Positions 49,468 to 57,756 of a DNA stretch of 57,756 nucleotides are shown here, piece after piece. Under the pieces are notes generated by a model, which did not search any database, was not told the origin of the DNA, and saw nothing but the letters and a program-made list of their open reading frames with translations. A program made the translations under genes and the position numbers. The DNA is from CAITSH01 sp945892985 (GTDB taxonomy: Bacteria; Pseudomonadota; Gammaproteobacteria; Burkholderiales; SG8-39), in NCBI GenBank assembly GCA_945892985.1, contig CAMDDU010000025.1:1-57756 (forward strand), given 5' to 3'. Positions within the stretch are counted from its first letter, which is position 1, and the number at the start of each line of letters is the position of its first letter.

Positions 49468-49493
49468 AAAAACCTTGCGTATTCATAATTCGA

Positions 49494-49540
49494 TCACTAG
49501 AATTAGTTGCAAGGTCCTAAGCAGATACTATATATTGTGG
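49494..49540 (+). promoter_or_regulatory. Tandem NrdR boxes and promoter of nrdAB
   Basis: ATACTATATATTGTGG (49525-49540) matches the NrdR repressor box (consensus ACACTATATATAGTGT) well; TCACTAGAATTAGTTG (49494-49509) matches it more weakly. Their starts are 31 bp apart, the helical spacing normal for NrdR sites. A promoter overlaps: TTGCAA (49507-49512) and TATATT (49531-49536), 18 bp apart. NrdR would then repress nrdAB when dATP is high. The rest of the 294-bp gap holds no gene. Confidence 0.7.
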
Positions 49541-49658
49541 TTCGAGGGGAATGTGGCGCCAGCAAATGGTCGGTAAGCGACGGGGCTGTCGAGTGATCTG
49601 CGGTGCTGGTCCCCAGCTATTAATGAGTCGCAAGCGCTAGAAATAGAGGAGACCGCGT

Positions 49659-52520
49659 ATGCAAATTGCCGCTGATGTCGCAACACCTACTCCTGCCTTG
49701 GGTACGAGTCTCCCAGAAGGTTCTTCAAGTCTGCAGTCCCCGTTCTCGCAGTACAAAGTCATTCGGCGCAATGGCGCTGTGGTTGGGTTTGAACCAGGAA
49801 AAATTTCGGTTGCGGTGACCAAAGCGTTTCTCGCCGTAAATGGTGGTCAGGGTGCGGCATCCGCGCGCGTGCGCGAGTTGGTTGTTACCATGACCGAGGG
49901 CGTGGTCAGCGCCTTGGTGCGTCGCCAGCCCGTAGGTGGCACTTTTCATATTGAAGACATCCAAGATCAGGTTGAGTTGTCCCTGATGCGGTCGGGTGAG
50001 CACGAGGTCGCCCGTGCGTACGTGCTCTATCGCGAGCAGCGATCCAAGGCGCGTGCTCAGGAAAAGTTGCAGCATAAGTCTGTTCCAGAATCGCAAATCA
50101 ATGTGCTGGAGCATGGCCAGAAACTGCCGCTGGACATGGCTCGCCTCACAGATCTCGTGCAGTCAGCCTGTGACGGGCTGGGCTCAGCGGTCGATGCCGG
50201 TCACATCTTGCAGGAAACGCTGAAAAACCTGTACGACGGCGTGCCAATGGATGAGGTTCGCAAGTCATCGGTCTTGTCGGCGCGGGCCTTGATTGAAAAA
50301 GATCCAGCTTATAGCTACGTTACCTCAAGGTTGTTGTTGAATACCATCCGTCACGAAGTGCTTGGTGAGGATGTTTCTCAGGCGGAGATGAAAAAGCGCT
50401 ACGCCGAGTATTTCCCGCAATTTATCAAGCGCGGAGTCAAGGCCGAGTTGCTTGATCCGAAGCTTGCCTCCTTTGATTTGAAGAAGTTGGGCAAGGCGCT
50501 TGACGCGAGCCGGGACTTGCAGTTCGGGTATCTCGGGTTGCAGACCCTTTATGACCGCTATTTCCTGCATATCAGTGATGTCCGGATTGAGTTGCCGCAG
50601 GTGTTTTTCATGCGCGTCGCGATGGGGCTTGCGCTGAGTGAGATTGACCGCGAGGCTCGTGCCATCGAGTTCTATAACGTGCTGTCGTCATTTGACTTCA
50701 TGTCCTCGACGCCGACGCTGTTCAATTCGGGCACCAACCGGTCGCAGCTTTCGTCCTGTTACCTGACGACTGTGTCGGATGACCTTGATGGCATCTACGA
50801 AGCAATCAAAGAGAACGCCCTTCTCGCCAAGTACGCGGGCGGGTTGGGCAACGACTGGACGCCTGTGCGCGCGCTTGGGAGCCACATAAAAGGAACCAAC
50901 GGCAAAAGCCAAGGTGTGGTGCCCTTCCTCAAGGTTGTGAATGACACCGCCGTGGCGGTAAACCAGGGCGGAAAGCGCAAGGGCGCTGTGTGCTCATATC
51001 TGGAGACCTGGCATCTGGATATCGAGGAATTTCTCGAGCTGCGCAAAAATACCGGCGATGACCGGCGGCGCACGCACGACATGAACACGGCGAACTGGAT
51101 TCCAGATTTGTTCATGAAGCGGGTCATGGAGAATCAGGAGTGGACGCTGTTTTCGCCTTCCGATGCCCCCGACTTGCACGAAACCTATGGCAAGGCTTTT
51201 GAAAAGTCCTACCTTGGTTACGAGGACAAGGTTGCCAAGGGTGAGGTGAAGCTGTTTAAGAAGGTGCCTGCGGTACAGCTTTGGCGCAAGATGCTGTCAA
51301 TGTTGTTTGAGACGGGGCATCCGTGGGTCACGTTCAAGGATCCCTGCAACATTCGTTCGCCACAGCAGCATATCGGTGTCGTCCACAGTTCCAATCTGTG
51401 CACCGAAATCACCCTCAATACCAACGAGAATGAAATTGCAGTTTGCAACCTCGGTTCGGTGAATATGGTGGCTCATCTTAAGGACGGGAAGCTCGACCAG
51501 GTCAAGTTGAAGAAAACCGTCTCAACGGCTATGCGCATGCTCGACAATGTCATTGACATCAACTACTACGCGGTCGAAAAGGCGCGCAACTCCAATCTGC
51601 GCCACCGCCCGGTGGGAATGGGCATAATGGGCTTTCAGGATTGTCTGCACGCGCTGCGCATTCCCTACGCTTCGGACGAGGCGGTTCAGTTCGCCGATCA
51701 GTCGATGGAGTCGGTTGCTTATTACGCCTATTGGGCTTCGACAGAAATTGCCGAGGAGCGCGGTCGTTACGCATCCTACAAGGGATCGTTGTGGGATCGC
51801 GGTATTCTCCCGCAGGATTCGCTCAATCTGCTGCGCGACGAGCGTGGCGGCTACGTTGATATCGACATGTCCGAAACCATGGACTGGAAGGCGTTGCGCG
51901 AGCGTGTGAAGCGCCATGGAATGCGCAACTCCAATTGCCTTGCGATTGCACCGACGGCGACGATCTCAAACATTATCGGAGTTTCAGCTTCAATCGAGCC
52001 GACTTACCAGAACCTGTACGTAAAATCCAACCTGTCTGGTGAATTTACGGTCGTCAACGAATATCTGGTGGCGGATCTCAAGAAGCTTGGATTATGGGAC
52101 GAGGTAATGATTGCCGACCTCAAGTATTTTGACGGCAACCTGGCTAAGATCGATCGCGCGCCGTCCGAAATGCGTCGTCTGTATGCGACGGCCTTTGAGG
52201 TCGATCCGTCCTGGCTGGTCGAGGCGGCGGGGCGTCGTCAGAAGTGGATTGATCAGGCGCAATCGCTCAACCTGTACATTGGCGCACCCTCTGGCAAAAA
52301 GCTGGACGACACCTACAAGCTGGCGTGGCAGCGTGGGCTGAAAACCACTTACTACCTTCGCTCCATGGGCGCGACGCATGCCGAGAAGTCCACGGTAAAG
52401 GCGGGGCAGTTGAATGCAGTGCCGGAGGGAGGGGTTAACGATGCGATGGCCGCTGCCGCTGCGGAGGCGGCAGTCAAATTCTGCGCTATCGACGACCCGG
52501 AATGCGAGGCTTGCCAGTGA
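49659..52520 (+). CDS. nrdA: Ribonucleotide reductase class Ia, alpha subunit
   Basis: A 953-residue enzyme making deoxyribonucleotides. An N-terminal ATP-cone (VIRRNGAVVGFEPGKISVAV, THIEDIQDQVE-like region) gives dATP inhibition. The catalytic barrel has the active-site SSCYLTTVSDDLDGIY, KYAGGLGNDWTPVRALGSHI, SSNLCTEITLNTN and AVCNLGSVNM; the regenerating cysteine pair is at the very C-terminus (Cys949 and Cys952 in PECEACQ). GAGGAGA precedes the ATG. The length, above the roughly 760 of E. coli, comes from the extended N-terminal and other insertions common in this lineage. Confidence 0.95.
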   Translation: MQIAADVATPTPALGTSLPEGSSSLQSPFSQYKVIRRNGAVVGFEPGKISVAVTKAFLAVNGGQGAASARVRELVVTMTEGVVSALVRRQPVGGTFHIEDIQDQVELSLMRSGEHEVARAYVLYREQRSKARAQEKLQHKSVPESQINVLEHGQKLPLDMARLTDLVQSACDGLGSAVDAGHILQETLKNLYDGVPMDEVRKSSVLSARALIEKDPAYSYVTSRLLLNTIRHEVLGEDVSQAEMKKRYAEYFPQFIKRGVKAELLDPKLASFDLKKLGKALDASRDLQFGYLGLQTLYDRYFLHISDVRIELPQVFFMRVAMGLALSEIDREARAIEFYNVLSSFDFMSSTPTLFNSGTNRSQLSSCYLTTVSDDLDGIYEAIKENALLAKYAGGLGNDWTPVRALGSHIKGTNGKSQGVVPFLKVVNDTAVAVNQGGKRKGAVCSYLETWHLDIEEFLELRKNTGDDRRRTHDMNTANWIPDLFMKRVMENQEWTLFSPSDAPDLHETYGKAFEKSYLGYEDKVAKGEVKLFKKVPAVQLWRKMLSMLFETGHPWVTFKDPCNIRSPQQHIGVVHSSNLCTEITLNTNENEIAVCNLGSVNMVAHLKDGKLDQVKLKKTVSTAMRMLDNVIDINYYAVEKARNSNLRHRPVGMGIMGFQDCLHALRIPYASDEAVQFADQSMESVAYYAYWASTEIAEERGRYASYKGSLWDRGILPQDSLNLLRDERGGYVDIDMSETMDWKALRERVKRHGMRNSNCLAIAPTATISNIIGVSASIEPTYQNLYVKSNLSGEFTVVNEYLVADLKKLGLWDEVMIADLKYFDGNLAKIDRAPSEMRRLYATAFEVDPSWLVEAAGRRQKWIDQAQSLNLYIGAPSGKKLDDTYKLAWQRGLKTTYYLRSMGATHAEKSTVKAGQLNAVPEGGVNDAMAAAAAEAAVKFCAIDDPECEACQ

Positions 52521-52580
52521 TGCAGCCCCTGATTGCAGGCATGTGCCCGGGCAATGCAACAAGACACGGAGGATTCGACA

Positions 52581-53744
52581 ATGCTTAGTTTTGATGATGA
52601 TGTTAAATCCATGCCAGGTCTGCAGCCTATGGCAGCGCTCGGTATGCAGCATTCTGCCGGGTTCATGCCGGGTTCCCCGGCGCCGGCTGACGAGGCCAAA
52701 GAGGAAAAGGCGCGCGTGAATGAGGCGCGTCGAATCCGTGCCGAGGACAAGCGGGTGATTAACGGAAGCACTGATGTCAATCAGTTGGTGCCATTCAAAT
52801 ACAAGTGGGCATGGGACAAATACCTCTCGGCCTGCGCCAACCATTGGATGCCGCAGGAAATCAACATGAGTCGCGATATAGCGACTTGGAAAGATCCCAA
52901 TGCGCTGACGGAGGACGAGCGCCGCATCATCAAGCGCAACCTGGGGTTTTTTGTGACAGCCGATTCTTTGGCTGCCAATAACATTGTTCTTGGTACCTAT
53001 CGCCATATTACGGCGCCGGAGTGCCGGCAGTACTTGTTGCGTCAGGCCTTCGAAGAGGCCATTCATACGCACGCTTATCAGTACATCGTTGAGAGTCTGG
53101 GGCTTGACGAGGGCGAGATATTCAATGCATATCATGAGATAACAAGCATTCGTGAGAAGGACGAGTTCCTCATCCCGTTCATCGATGTGCTGACAGATCC
53201 TGCATTTAAGACGGGAACGCCTGAGGCCGATCAGAAACTGCTCAAGAGCATGATTGTGTTTGCTTGCATCATGGAGGGTCTGTTCTTCTACGTCGGCTTC
53301 ACGCAGATTCTTGCCATGGGGCGCCAGAATAAAATGACGGGCGCTGCAGAACAATACCAATACATTCTGCGAGATGAATCGATGCATTGCAACTTCGGCA
53401 TCGACCTCATCAACCAGATCAAAATGGAAAACCCGCATCTCTGGACCGCACAGTTCCGGGAAGAGATTCAGGGAATCATGCAAAAAGCCGTGGAGCTTGA
53501 GTATCGCTACGCCGAGGACACCATGCCCCGCGGCGTTCTTGGGCTCAACGCACCAATGTTCAAGGAATATTTGCGCTACATCGCTAACCGCCGCTGTCAG
53601 CAGATCGGCATCGACCAGCTATATCCCGGGGCCAATAATCCGTTCCCCTGGATGAGCGAAATGATCGATCTGAAGAAGGAGCGTAACTTCTTCGAGACGC
53701 GGGTAATCGAGTACCAAACGGGAGGCGCACTCAGTTGGGACTAG
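52581..53744 (+). CDS. nrdB: Ribonucleotide reductase class Ia, beta subunit
   Basis: A 387-residue ferritin-like radical subunit. Metal ligands and the radical tyrosine are visible in FVTADSLAANN (Asp), AFEEAIHTHAYQYIVES (Glu, His and Tyr with the spacing of E. coli 115, 118 and 122), and the later SMHCNFGIDLIN with His. Hence a class Ia tyrosyl-radical enzyme. The C-terminal tail is acidic to polar (YQTGGALSWD), as needed for binding the alpha subunit. ATG 52581 (MLSFDDDV) is preceded by GGAGG; earlier in-frame starts lie in the gap. Confidence 0.95.
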   Translation: MLSFDDDVKSMPGLQPMAALGMQHSAGFMPGSPAPADEAKEEKARVNEARRIRAEDKRVINGSTDVNQLVPFKYKWAWDKYLSACANHWMPQEINMSRDIATWKDPNALTEDERRIIKRNLGFFVTADSLAANNIVLGTYRHITAPECRQYLLRQAFEEAIHTHAYQYIVESLGLDEGEIFNAYHEITSIREKDEFLIPFIDVLTDPAFKTGTPEADQKLLKSMIVFACIMEGLFFYVGFTQILAMGRQNKMTGAAEQYQYILRDESMHCNFGIDLINQIKMENPHLWTAQFREEIQGIMQKAVELEYRYAEDTMPRGVLGLNAPMFKEYLRYIANRRCQQIGIDQLYPGANNPFPWMSEMIDLKKERNFFETRVIEYQTGGALSWD

Positions 53745-53783
53745 TCCGTACACGGCGCGTATCAGGCGATGATCGGAGGAGTA

Positions 53784-54071
53784 ATGCACAGAATCACTGA
53801 TTGCAAAGCCTCCAGGGATTACAGGCTCTGGCTGCGTTTCGAGGATGGACTGGAGGGAAGCGTTTATCTGGGTAACTTGCTTGAGATAGCCGCCTTCAAT
53901 GGATGGCGGGACATTGAGCAGTTTTGTCAGGCAAGCGTGGACCCGAAGGTGGCTACGGTGGTCTGGAAATCGGGGATTGAGCTCGATCAGGACACGCTTT
54001 ACCAGGATCTTTTGGGCAGTAGTGGCAGCAAAGAATTCAGCATATCCGGGTTTTGCCCGGCTGTTGGATAG
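53784..54071 (+). CDS. DUF2442 protein
   Basis: A 95-residue protein starting MHRITDCKASRDYRLWLRFE and continuing DGLEGSVYLGNLLEIAAFNG, with EFSISGFCPAVG at the end. These are DUF2442 features; relatives are often near toxin-antitoxin or NADH-like modules, but the role is unknown. The ATG at 53784 is preceded by GGAGGAG, so it is preferred over 53769. It lies 39 bp after nrdB; no partner toxin is nearby. Confidence 0.78.
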   Translation: MHRITDCKASRDYRLWLRFEDGLEGSVYLGNLLEIAAFNGWRDIEQFCQASVDPKVATVVWKSGIELDQDTLYQDLLGSSGSKEFSISGFCPAVG

Positions 54072-54133
54072 TCCGGGCCGGTTCGGACGGGCTTATTTGT
54101 GTTGTTCTTTTAACTTTGATATGGAGGTTTACT

Positions 54134-54502
54134 ATGGCTACCAAGAAAAAACCCGCGAAGAAAGTTGCTGCTAAGAAGAAGCCAGCCAAAAAAGCTGCAA
54201 AGAAAAAGGCTGCGAAAAAGCCTGCTAAGAAAAAGCCCGCAAAAAAAAAGGCTAGTAAAAAGAAACCAGCCAAAAAAAAAGCGGTAAAGAAAAAGCCCGC
54301 TAAAAAAAAGGCAGCTAAAAAGCCTGCTAAGAAAAAAAAGATAGCGGCGAAAAAGCCGGTAAAAAAGCCAGCTGCAAAGCCGGCGGCGCCGATGGTTCGG
54401 ACGGTGGCTTCCATAGTACCGTCCACCGCGGCAACGCCAGGGGCGAAGACAGCCCTGAATCCAGCTGCAGCATGGCCGTTTCCTACCGGCTCCCGGCCTT
54501 AA
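54134..54502 (+). CDS. Histone H1-like lysine/alanine-rich DNA-binding protein
   Basis: A 122-residue protein made mostly of KKPAKKA/KKKA-type repeats from residue 3 to about 80, like eukaryotic H1 tails and bacterial AlgP/HctA-type nucleoid proteins. The end is different: APMVRTVASIVPSTAATPG and KTALNPAAAWPFPTGSRP. That non-basic tail is conserved in betaproteobacterial relatives as I remember them. It should bind DNA nonspecifically. GGAGG precedes the ATG at 54134; the longer frame from 54053 is upstream DNA. The repeats make slippage and length variation likely. Confidence 0.87.
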   Translation: MATKKKPAKKVAAKKKPAKKAAKKKAAKKPAKKKPAKKKASKKKPAKKKAVKKKPAKKKAAKKPAKKKKIAAKKPVKKPAAKPAAPMVRTVASIVPSTAATPGAKTALNPAAAWPFPTGSRP

Positions 54503-54510
54503 GCGGGATG

Positions 54511-54564
54511 CGAATGAACTGCGGACAGCCGATGTTTCGGCACCGGCTGATCCGCAGACATTCG
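54511..54564. repeat. Long interrupted hairpin after the H1-like gene
   Basis: Four blocks pair in order: CGAATG with CATTCG, CTGCGGA with TCCGCAG, and AGCCG with CGGCT, around a loop of about 12 nt. The total is 18 bp with small bulges. There is no T run after it, so it is not a standard intrinsic terminator; it may protect the mRNA 3' end or act with Rho. Confidence 0.7.
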
Positions 54565-54719
54565 TCGTACTACAAGGGTGATTGCCCGGCTGGCCTACCG
54601 AACGCCATTAGTTTATCAGGTGCTTGGCGGGTCTAGCCGGGATTTTTATCCTGCGGTAAGAGCTTTGTAAGTTCTTGTTGCAAAGCAGCAATTTGATGTG
54701 CGATGCAGATTTGGCTAAC

Positions 54720-54748
54720 TTGACTTAGGCTAACTATTTCATTATAAT
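54720..54748 (+). promoter_or_regulatory. Strong sigma-70 promoter upstream of the transglycosylase gene
   Basis: TTGACT (54720-54725) and TATAAT (54743-54748) with a 17-bp spacer, in an AT-rich context. The expected start is about 54755. Confidence 0.75.
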
Positions 54749-54754
54749 AGCCTT

Positions 54755-54996
54755 TCTTTAGATTATATCTAATTTGCTTGCCTTGATGTGTTGCGGAATC
54801 GGATGCCCACGGAAGGCCTCACCCAGCAACCTGAGCAGCACCGATCCGGCAGCGTTACGCTAACAGGCTGGAACCAATAATCAGGAAATAGCGGTTTCTT
54901 AGCCGGGTTTAACCCTGACTAGATACGCTTGTGACTTGATTTTAAACAGATTAATGCCCGCTCGTAGTTGCGGTCAGTAGTGTGGAGGTGAGTATC
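54755..54996 (+). other. Long untranslated leader or small RNA region
   Basis: About 240 nt between the promoter and the next gene without a coding frame. It begins with a palindrome TTAGAT-TAT-ATCTAA (54757-54771) and contains GGGTTTAACCC (54905-54915). The length is large for a plain 5' leader. It could be a regulatory RNA, a separate sRNA, or a riboswitch, but I recognise no family. The stretch 54565-54719 before the promoter shows no gene or motif. Confidence 0.45.
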
Positions 54997-55707
54997 ATGG
55001 ATAAAGCCACATTAAAGCGGTTGGCCAAATCGGCAAATAGCGCGATAGTCGCCACTTTGCATAACGGCTTGGCGTTGTTTGGGTTGGTCTCTCTGTTGGT
55101 TATCATCAGTCAAGGTGGGGCTTTGTTGCTCCCAGATGCCAAAATGCGCAATGGCGCTCCTACATTTGGCACCATTCGCTACGACACCATCTCTTTGTTT
55201 GAGCCGTCCGATGAGGCGAGCAATCCACGCCAGAAGGCAGTGGCCACCTACCTCTCCCGCAAGTACAAGGTGTCTATTGACGCAACGGAGCAGCTGGTCG
55301 GCGCCGCCCATGATGTTGGTGGCAAGACCGGGGTCGACCCGCTGCTGATACTTGCGGTGATGGCAATCGAGTCACGCTTTAACCCGATCGCGGAAAGTGT
55401 GGTCGGGGCGAAGGGATTGATGCAAGTCATCCCAAAATATCACCAGGACAAGCTTGAAGCGCATGGCGGCGAGGAGGCCGTGCTCGATCCGATGACGAAT
55501 ATCACGGTGGGCGCGCGTATCTTGAAAGAGTACATTCGGCGAACGGGCAGCGTCGAGTCGGCCTTGCAGTATTACGCAGGCGCCCTTGACGATTCTTCCA
55601 GCCAGTACGCGCGGAAGGTGATGGCTGAATACCAACGCCTGCAGGCGACGGTGCAGCGAATGCCACAGCCACAAACTGTGCCGTTCAAGACCGCAGGGCT
55701 TGGCTAA
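54997..55707 (+). CDS. Membrane-anchored SLT lytic transglycosylase
   Basis: A 236-residue protein with an N-terminal membrane segment (LALFGLVSLLVIISQGGALLL) and a periplasmic SLT domain: DPLLILAVMAIESRFNPIAE with the catalytic Glu, VVGAKGLMQVIPKYH, and LQYYAGALDDSSSQYARKVM. The ATG at 54997 follows GGAGGTGAG, so the earlier GTG at 54982 is not needed. The final 20 residues are proline/glutamine rich. It is preceded by the strong promoter and long leader, and followed by the transporter gene after about 170 bp. Confidence 0.87.
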   Translation: MDKATLKRLAKSANSAIVATLHNGLALFGLVSLLVIISQGGALLLPDAKMRNGAPTFGTIRYDTISLFEPSDEASNPRQKAVATYLSRKYKVSIDATEQLVGAAHDVGGKTGVDPLLILAVMAIESRFNPIAESVVGAKGLMQVIPKYHQDKLEAHGGEEAVLDPMTNITVGARILKEYIRRTGSVESALQYYAGALDDSSSQYARKVMAEYQRLQATVQRMPQPQTVPFKTAGLG

Positions 55708-55874
55708 GCTACATCCGGATTGTCGGCGTAAATGTTCTCGGCGCAGGGGGCTAGCCGGGGTCAAGCTCTACTTTTGTCCTAGGTCTTCTGTCCTACTAGC
55801 AAGCCTGACGGCGAGTGTAGTATTTTGATCGCTTAGTTCGTAGCTTTAAACCACGCGCGGTCGGGAGGTCATGC

Positions 55875-57756
55875 GTGCAGGTGATGCAAATACTGCTACC
55901 CGGTGATTTTTACTGGTGCTTGGGCCGCGCATGCGGGCTCGAAGGTATCCCTTTCGACCTTGATCGAGTCCGACGCCGTTTTCCGCCACCACACTCCCTC
56001 GCAACACTTCTGCTCGCCGCGACCGATCTGGGAATGCGCGCCACTGTCTCTGAGGTTCAGTCCGACGCACTGACTTCCCCGAGCCCTCCCTGTTTCGTTC
56101 TCCTCAATGGCGTGGCGGAAGGCAGCGGTTCGGTTTATGCGGTGGCGCAAGTGACAGAGTCCGATGCCGAAGGTGTGAGGCTCTTGCATGCGGGACCTAC
56201 AACGCAAGTGCCCATATACATGCATTGGGCCGGTTTGCGGGAGACTTTTGCGGGCGCGATCATCCGCTTCGCTAGGCTGGGGCTGCCGCAGGCTGAGAGT
56301 ATGGATCAATCACAGCCGACATTTCCGACATTTGGTTGGTCATGGTTTGTTCCGGAGCTGCTGAGATACCGCCGCATTTGGCGTGACGTTCTGCTTGCCT
56401 CCCTGGCAATACAATTGGCCGCACTCGCAATGCCACTTTTTTCGCAGGTGATCATCGACAAGGTCGTGGTTCACCAGACCTTGAGCACACTGTACATCGT
56501 TGCGATTGCGCTGTTCGCGCTGATGCTCTTCTCTGCGGGAATGTCATGGATACGGCAGTATCTGGTGCTGCACACCGGCAATCGGGTGGATGCGGTGCTG
56601 GGCGCACGAGTATTCGAACACCTGCTTGCGCTGCCCGTACGGTATTTTGACTTACGTCCAGCAGGTACAGTGCTTGCGCGCCTGCAAGGCGTGGAAACGA
56701 TCCGTGAGTTCGTTAGCGGGGCGGCAGTCGCCCTGTTGCTTGATCTGCCTTTCATGCTTCTATTTGTCGCCATTATGTTTTGGTACAGCTGGTTGCTCGC
56801 GCTTTTGGTGCTCGGAGGCCTCACGGCGCTGATAATGCTCAGTTTGAGCGTGGTGCCAGCCATTCGCACCAGGCTGAACCGGCAGTTTTTATCCGGCTCG
56901 CGCAACCAGGCGTTTGTTACGGAGTATCTGACGGGCATGGAAACGGTCAAATCCCTGCAGATGGAACCGCGATTAAAGTCCCGCTACCACGACCTCCTAG
57001 CGAGTTATCTAGCCGCAAGCTTTGATGCGCGCCAGCTTTCGGGGACCTACGGGGTCTTGGCGGCCTTGATCGAGCAGATGATGACCTTAACCGTCCTCAT
57101 CGCGGGGGCGTGGATGGTCATGCAGGGCGAGGGGTTCACCATCGGGATGCTTGTGGCGTTCCAGATGTTCTCGAGCAGGCTATCCCAGCCGCTTTTGCGC
57201 ATGGCGGGACTCTGGCAGGAATTCCAGCACACCGCTATCGCGGTTCAGCGACTCGGAGATGTGATGAACACGCCTGCGGAGCCGGACACACTGGTGCCCA
57301 ACAGGCCTTCGTCTGCAAAGACGGTGATCGAATTTTCTGCGGTGAGTTTTCGCCACGCCGAAAATCTCCCGTATTTGTATCGCGATTTTAATTTTCGGCT
57401 CGAAGCTGGTGAATGCGTGGCCCTGATGGGGCCATCTGGATGCGGCAAGAGTACGCTGGCGCGACTGCTGTTGGGGACCTACATGCCGACCGACGGACGT
57501 ATTCTCGTAAATGGCTGTGACACAAGAGGTATGCCGGTGAGTGAACTACGAGCCCATTTTGGCGTCGTTCTTCAAGATACGCGGCTGTTTTCGGGCACTC
57601 TTCACGAAAATCTCGCGGCGGCAAATTCGCTGGCTGTGATGAATGACATGGTGCGCGCCTGCCGTCTCGCTGAAATCCACGATTTCATCGAGAGGCTGCC
57701 TGAGGGTTACCAGACGTGCATCGGGGAACACGGAGTGGGCCTCTCTGGCGGGCAGA
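55875..57756 (+). CDS. Type I secretion ABC transporter (HlyB-like), truncated by the window end
   Basis: The first 627 codons of a peptidase-C39-like/ABC exporter with no stop before 57756. Residues about 1-150 form a C39-like domain (FYWCLGRACGLEGIPFDLDR, FVLLNGVAEGSG, VRLLHAGPTTQVPIYM) without an obvious Cys-His catalytic pair, as in HlyB. Residues about 170-450 are the membrane domain (FSQVIIDKVVVHQTLSTLYI, LARLQGVETIREFVSG). The nucleotide-binding domain has Walker A GPSGCGKST near residue 523, the Q-loop VVLQDTRLFSGT, and the window ends at the start of the signature LSGGQ. I choose GTG 55875 behind GGAGGT; ATG 55884 is possible. It should export an unseen RTX-like or other protein. Confidence 0.88.
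   Translation, partial: MQVMQILLPGDFYWCLGRACGLEGIPFDLDRVRRRFPPPHSLATLLLAATDLGMRATVSEVQSDALTSPSPPCFVLLNGVAEGSGSVYAVAQVTESDAEGVRLLHAGPTTQVPIYMHWAGLRETFAGAIIRFARLGLPQAESMDQSQPTFPTFGWSWFVPELLRYRRIWRDVLLASLAIQLAALAMPLFSQVIIDKVVVHQTLSTLYIVAIALFALMLFSAGMSWIRQYLVLHTGNRVDAVLGARVFEHLLALPVRYFDLRPAGTVLARLQGVETIREFVSGAAVALLLDLPFMLLFVAIMFWYSWLLALLVLGGLTALIMLSLSVVPAIRTRLNRQFLSGSRNQAFVTEYLTGMETVKSLQMEPRLKSRYHDLLASYLAASFDARQLSGTYGVLAALIEQMMTLTVLIAGAWMVMQGEGFTIGMLVAFQMFSSRLSQPLLRMAGLWQEFQHTAIAVQRLGDVMNTPAEPDTLVPNRPSSAKTVIEFSAVSFRHAENLPYLYRDFNFRLEAGECVALMGPSGCGKSTLARLLLGTYMPTDGRILVNGCDTRGMPVSELRAHFGVVLQDTRLFSGTLHENLAAANSLAVMNDMVRACRLAEIHDFIERLPEGYQTCIGEHGVGLSGGQ

Noticed and set aside
52092..53483. 463-codon open frame antisense to nrdA/nrdB
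   Set aside because: Same reason; overlaps two certain genes.
54037..54426. Phenylalanine/alanine-rich frame antisense to the H1-like gene
   Set aside because: Direct complement of lysine/alanine codons; gives an artificial FFAGFF pattern.

Overview
The window looks like the chromosome of a GC-rich betaproteobacterium (Burkholderiales, Rhodocyclales or Nitrosomonadales relative; the genus cannot be fixed by eye). The reasons are gene order and lineage-typical families: ilvI-ilvH-ilvC-psd-pssA-leuA, pepA-holC-valS opposite lptF-lptG, rplU-rpmA-obgE-proB opposite ispB, pilS-pilR-ampD, an ECF sigma-DUF3619-DUF3106-RDD run, PP0621, CNP1-like, and a lysine/alanine-rich histone H1-like protein.

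Layout. Bases 1-858 are one complete IS5-family insertion sequence whose transposase needs a -1 frameshift. About 1349-8439 is a 7.1-kb AT-richer integrative element sitting in the 3' end of moaC. It has an 11-bp identical core at both ends, a displaced moaC 3' end on the left and a reconstituted moaC on the right. It carries a tyrosine integrase, a primase-helicase fusion, two small element proteins, a 9-bp periodic repeat/hairpin region, and cargo: a secreted caspase-like protease, the tail of a second caspase-like gene, and an orphan Bug/TctC-type solute-binding protein. This cargo is the best candidate for something undescribed.

From 8341 on the DNA is core-genome-like: moaC, a BepA-like protease, lone chrB, tusA, an MFS exporter, valS, holC, pepA, lptF/lptG, the sigma-factor cluster, branched-chain amino acid and phospholipid genes (ilvIHC, psd, pssA, leuA with a short Leu-codon leader ORF), DUF2069-wrbA, yihY, pyrF, proS, rppH, a rubrerythrin/Fe-S/DUF3501/CNP1 cluster behind a palindromic operator, proB-obgE-rpmA-rplU, ispB, tRNA-Pro(CGG), pilS/pilR, ampD, nrdA/nrdB with NrdR and DnaA boxes, DUF2442, an H1-like protein, a lytic transglycosylase behind a long leader, and the truncated start of a type I secretion ABC transporter that runs off the right edge.

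How it fits together: most of the window is housekeeping (translation, envelope and LPS export, amino acid, nucleotide and lipid synthesis). The left 8.4 kb is accessory. Start codons were chosen by ribosome-binding sites and family N-termini where these disagree with the longest frame. All functional statements rest on motif recognition by eye; no database search was possible.
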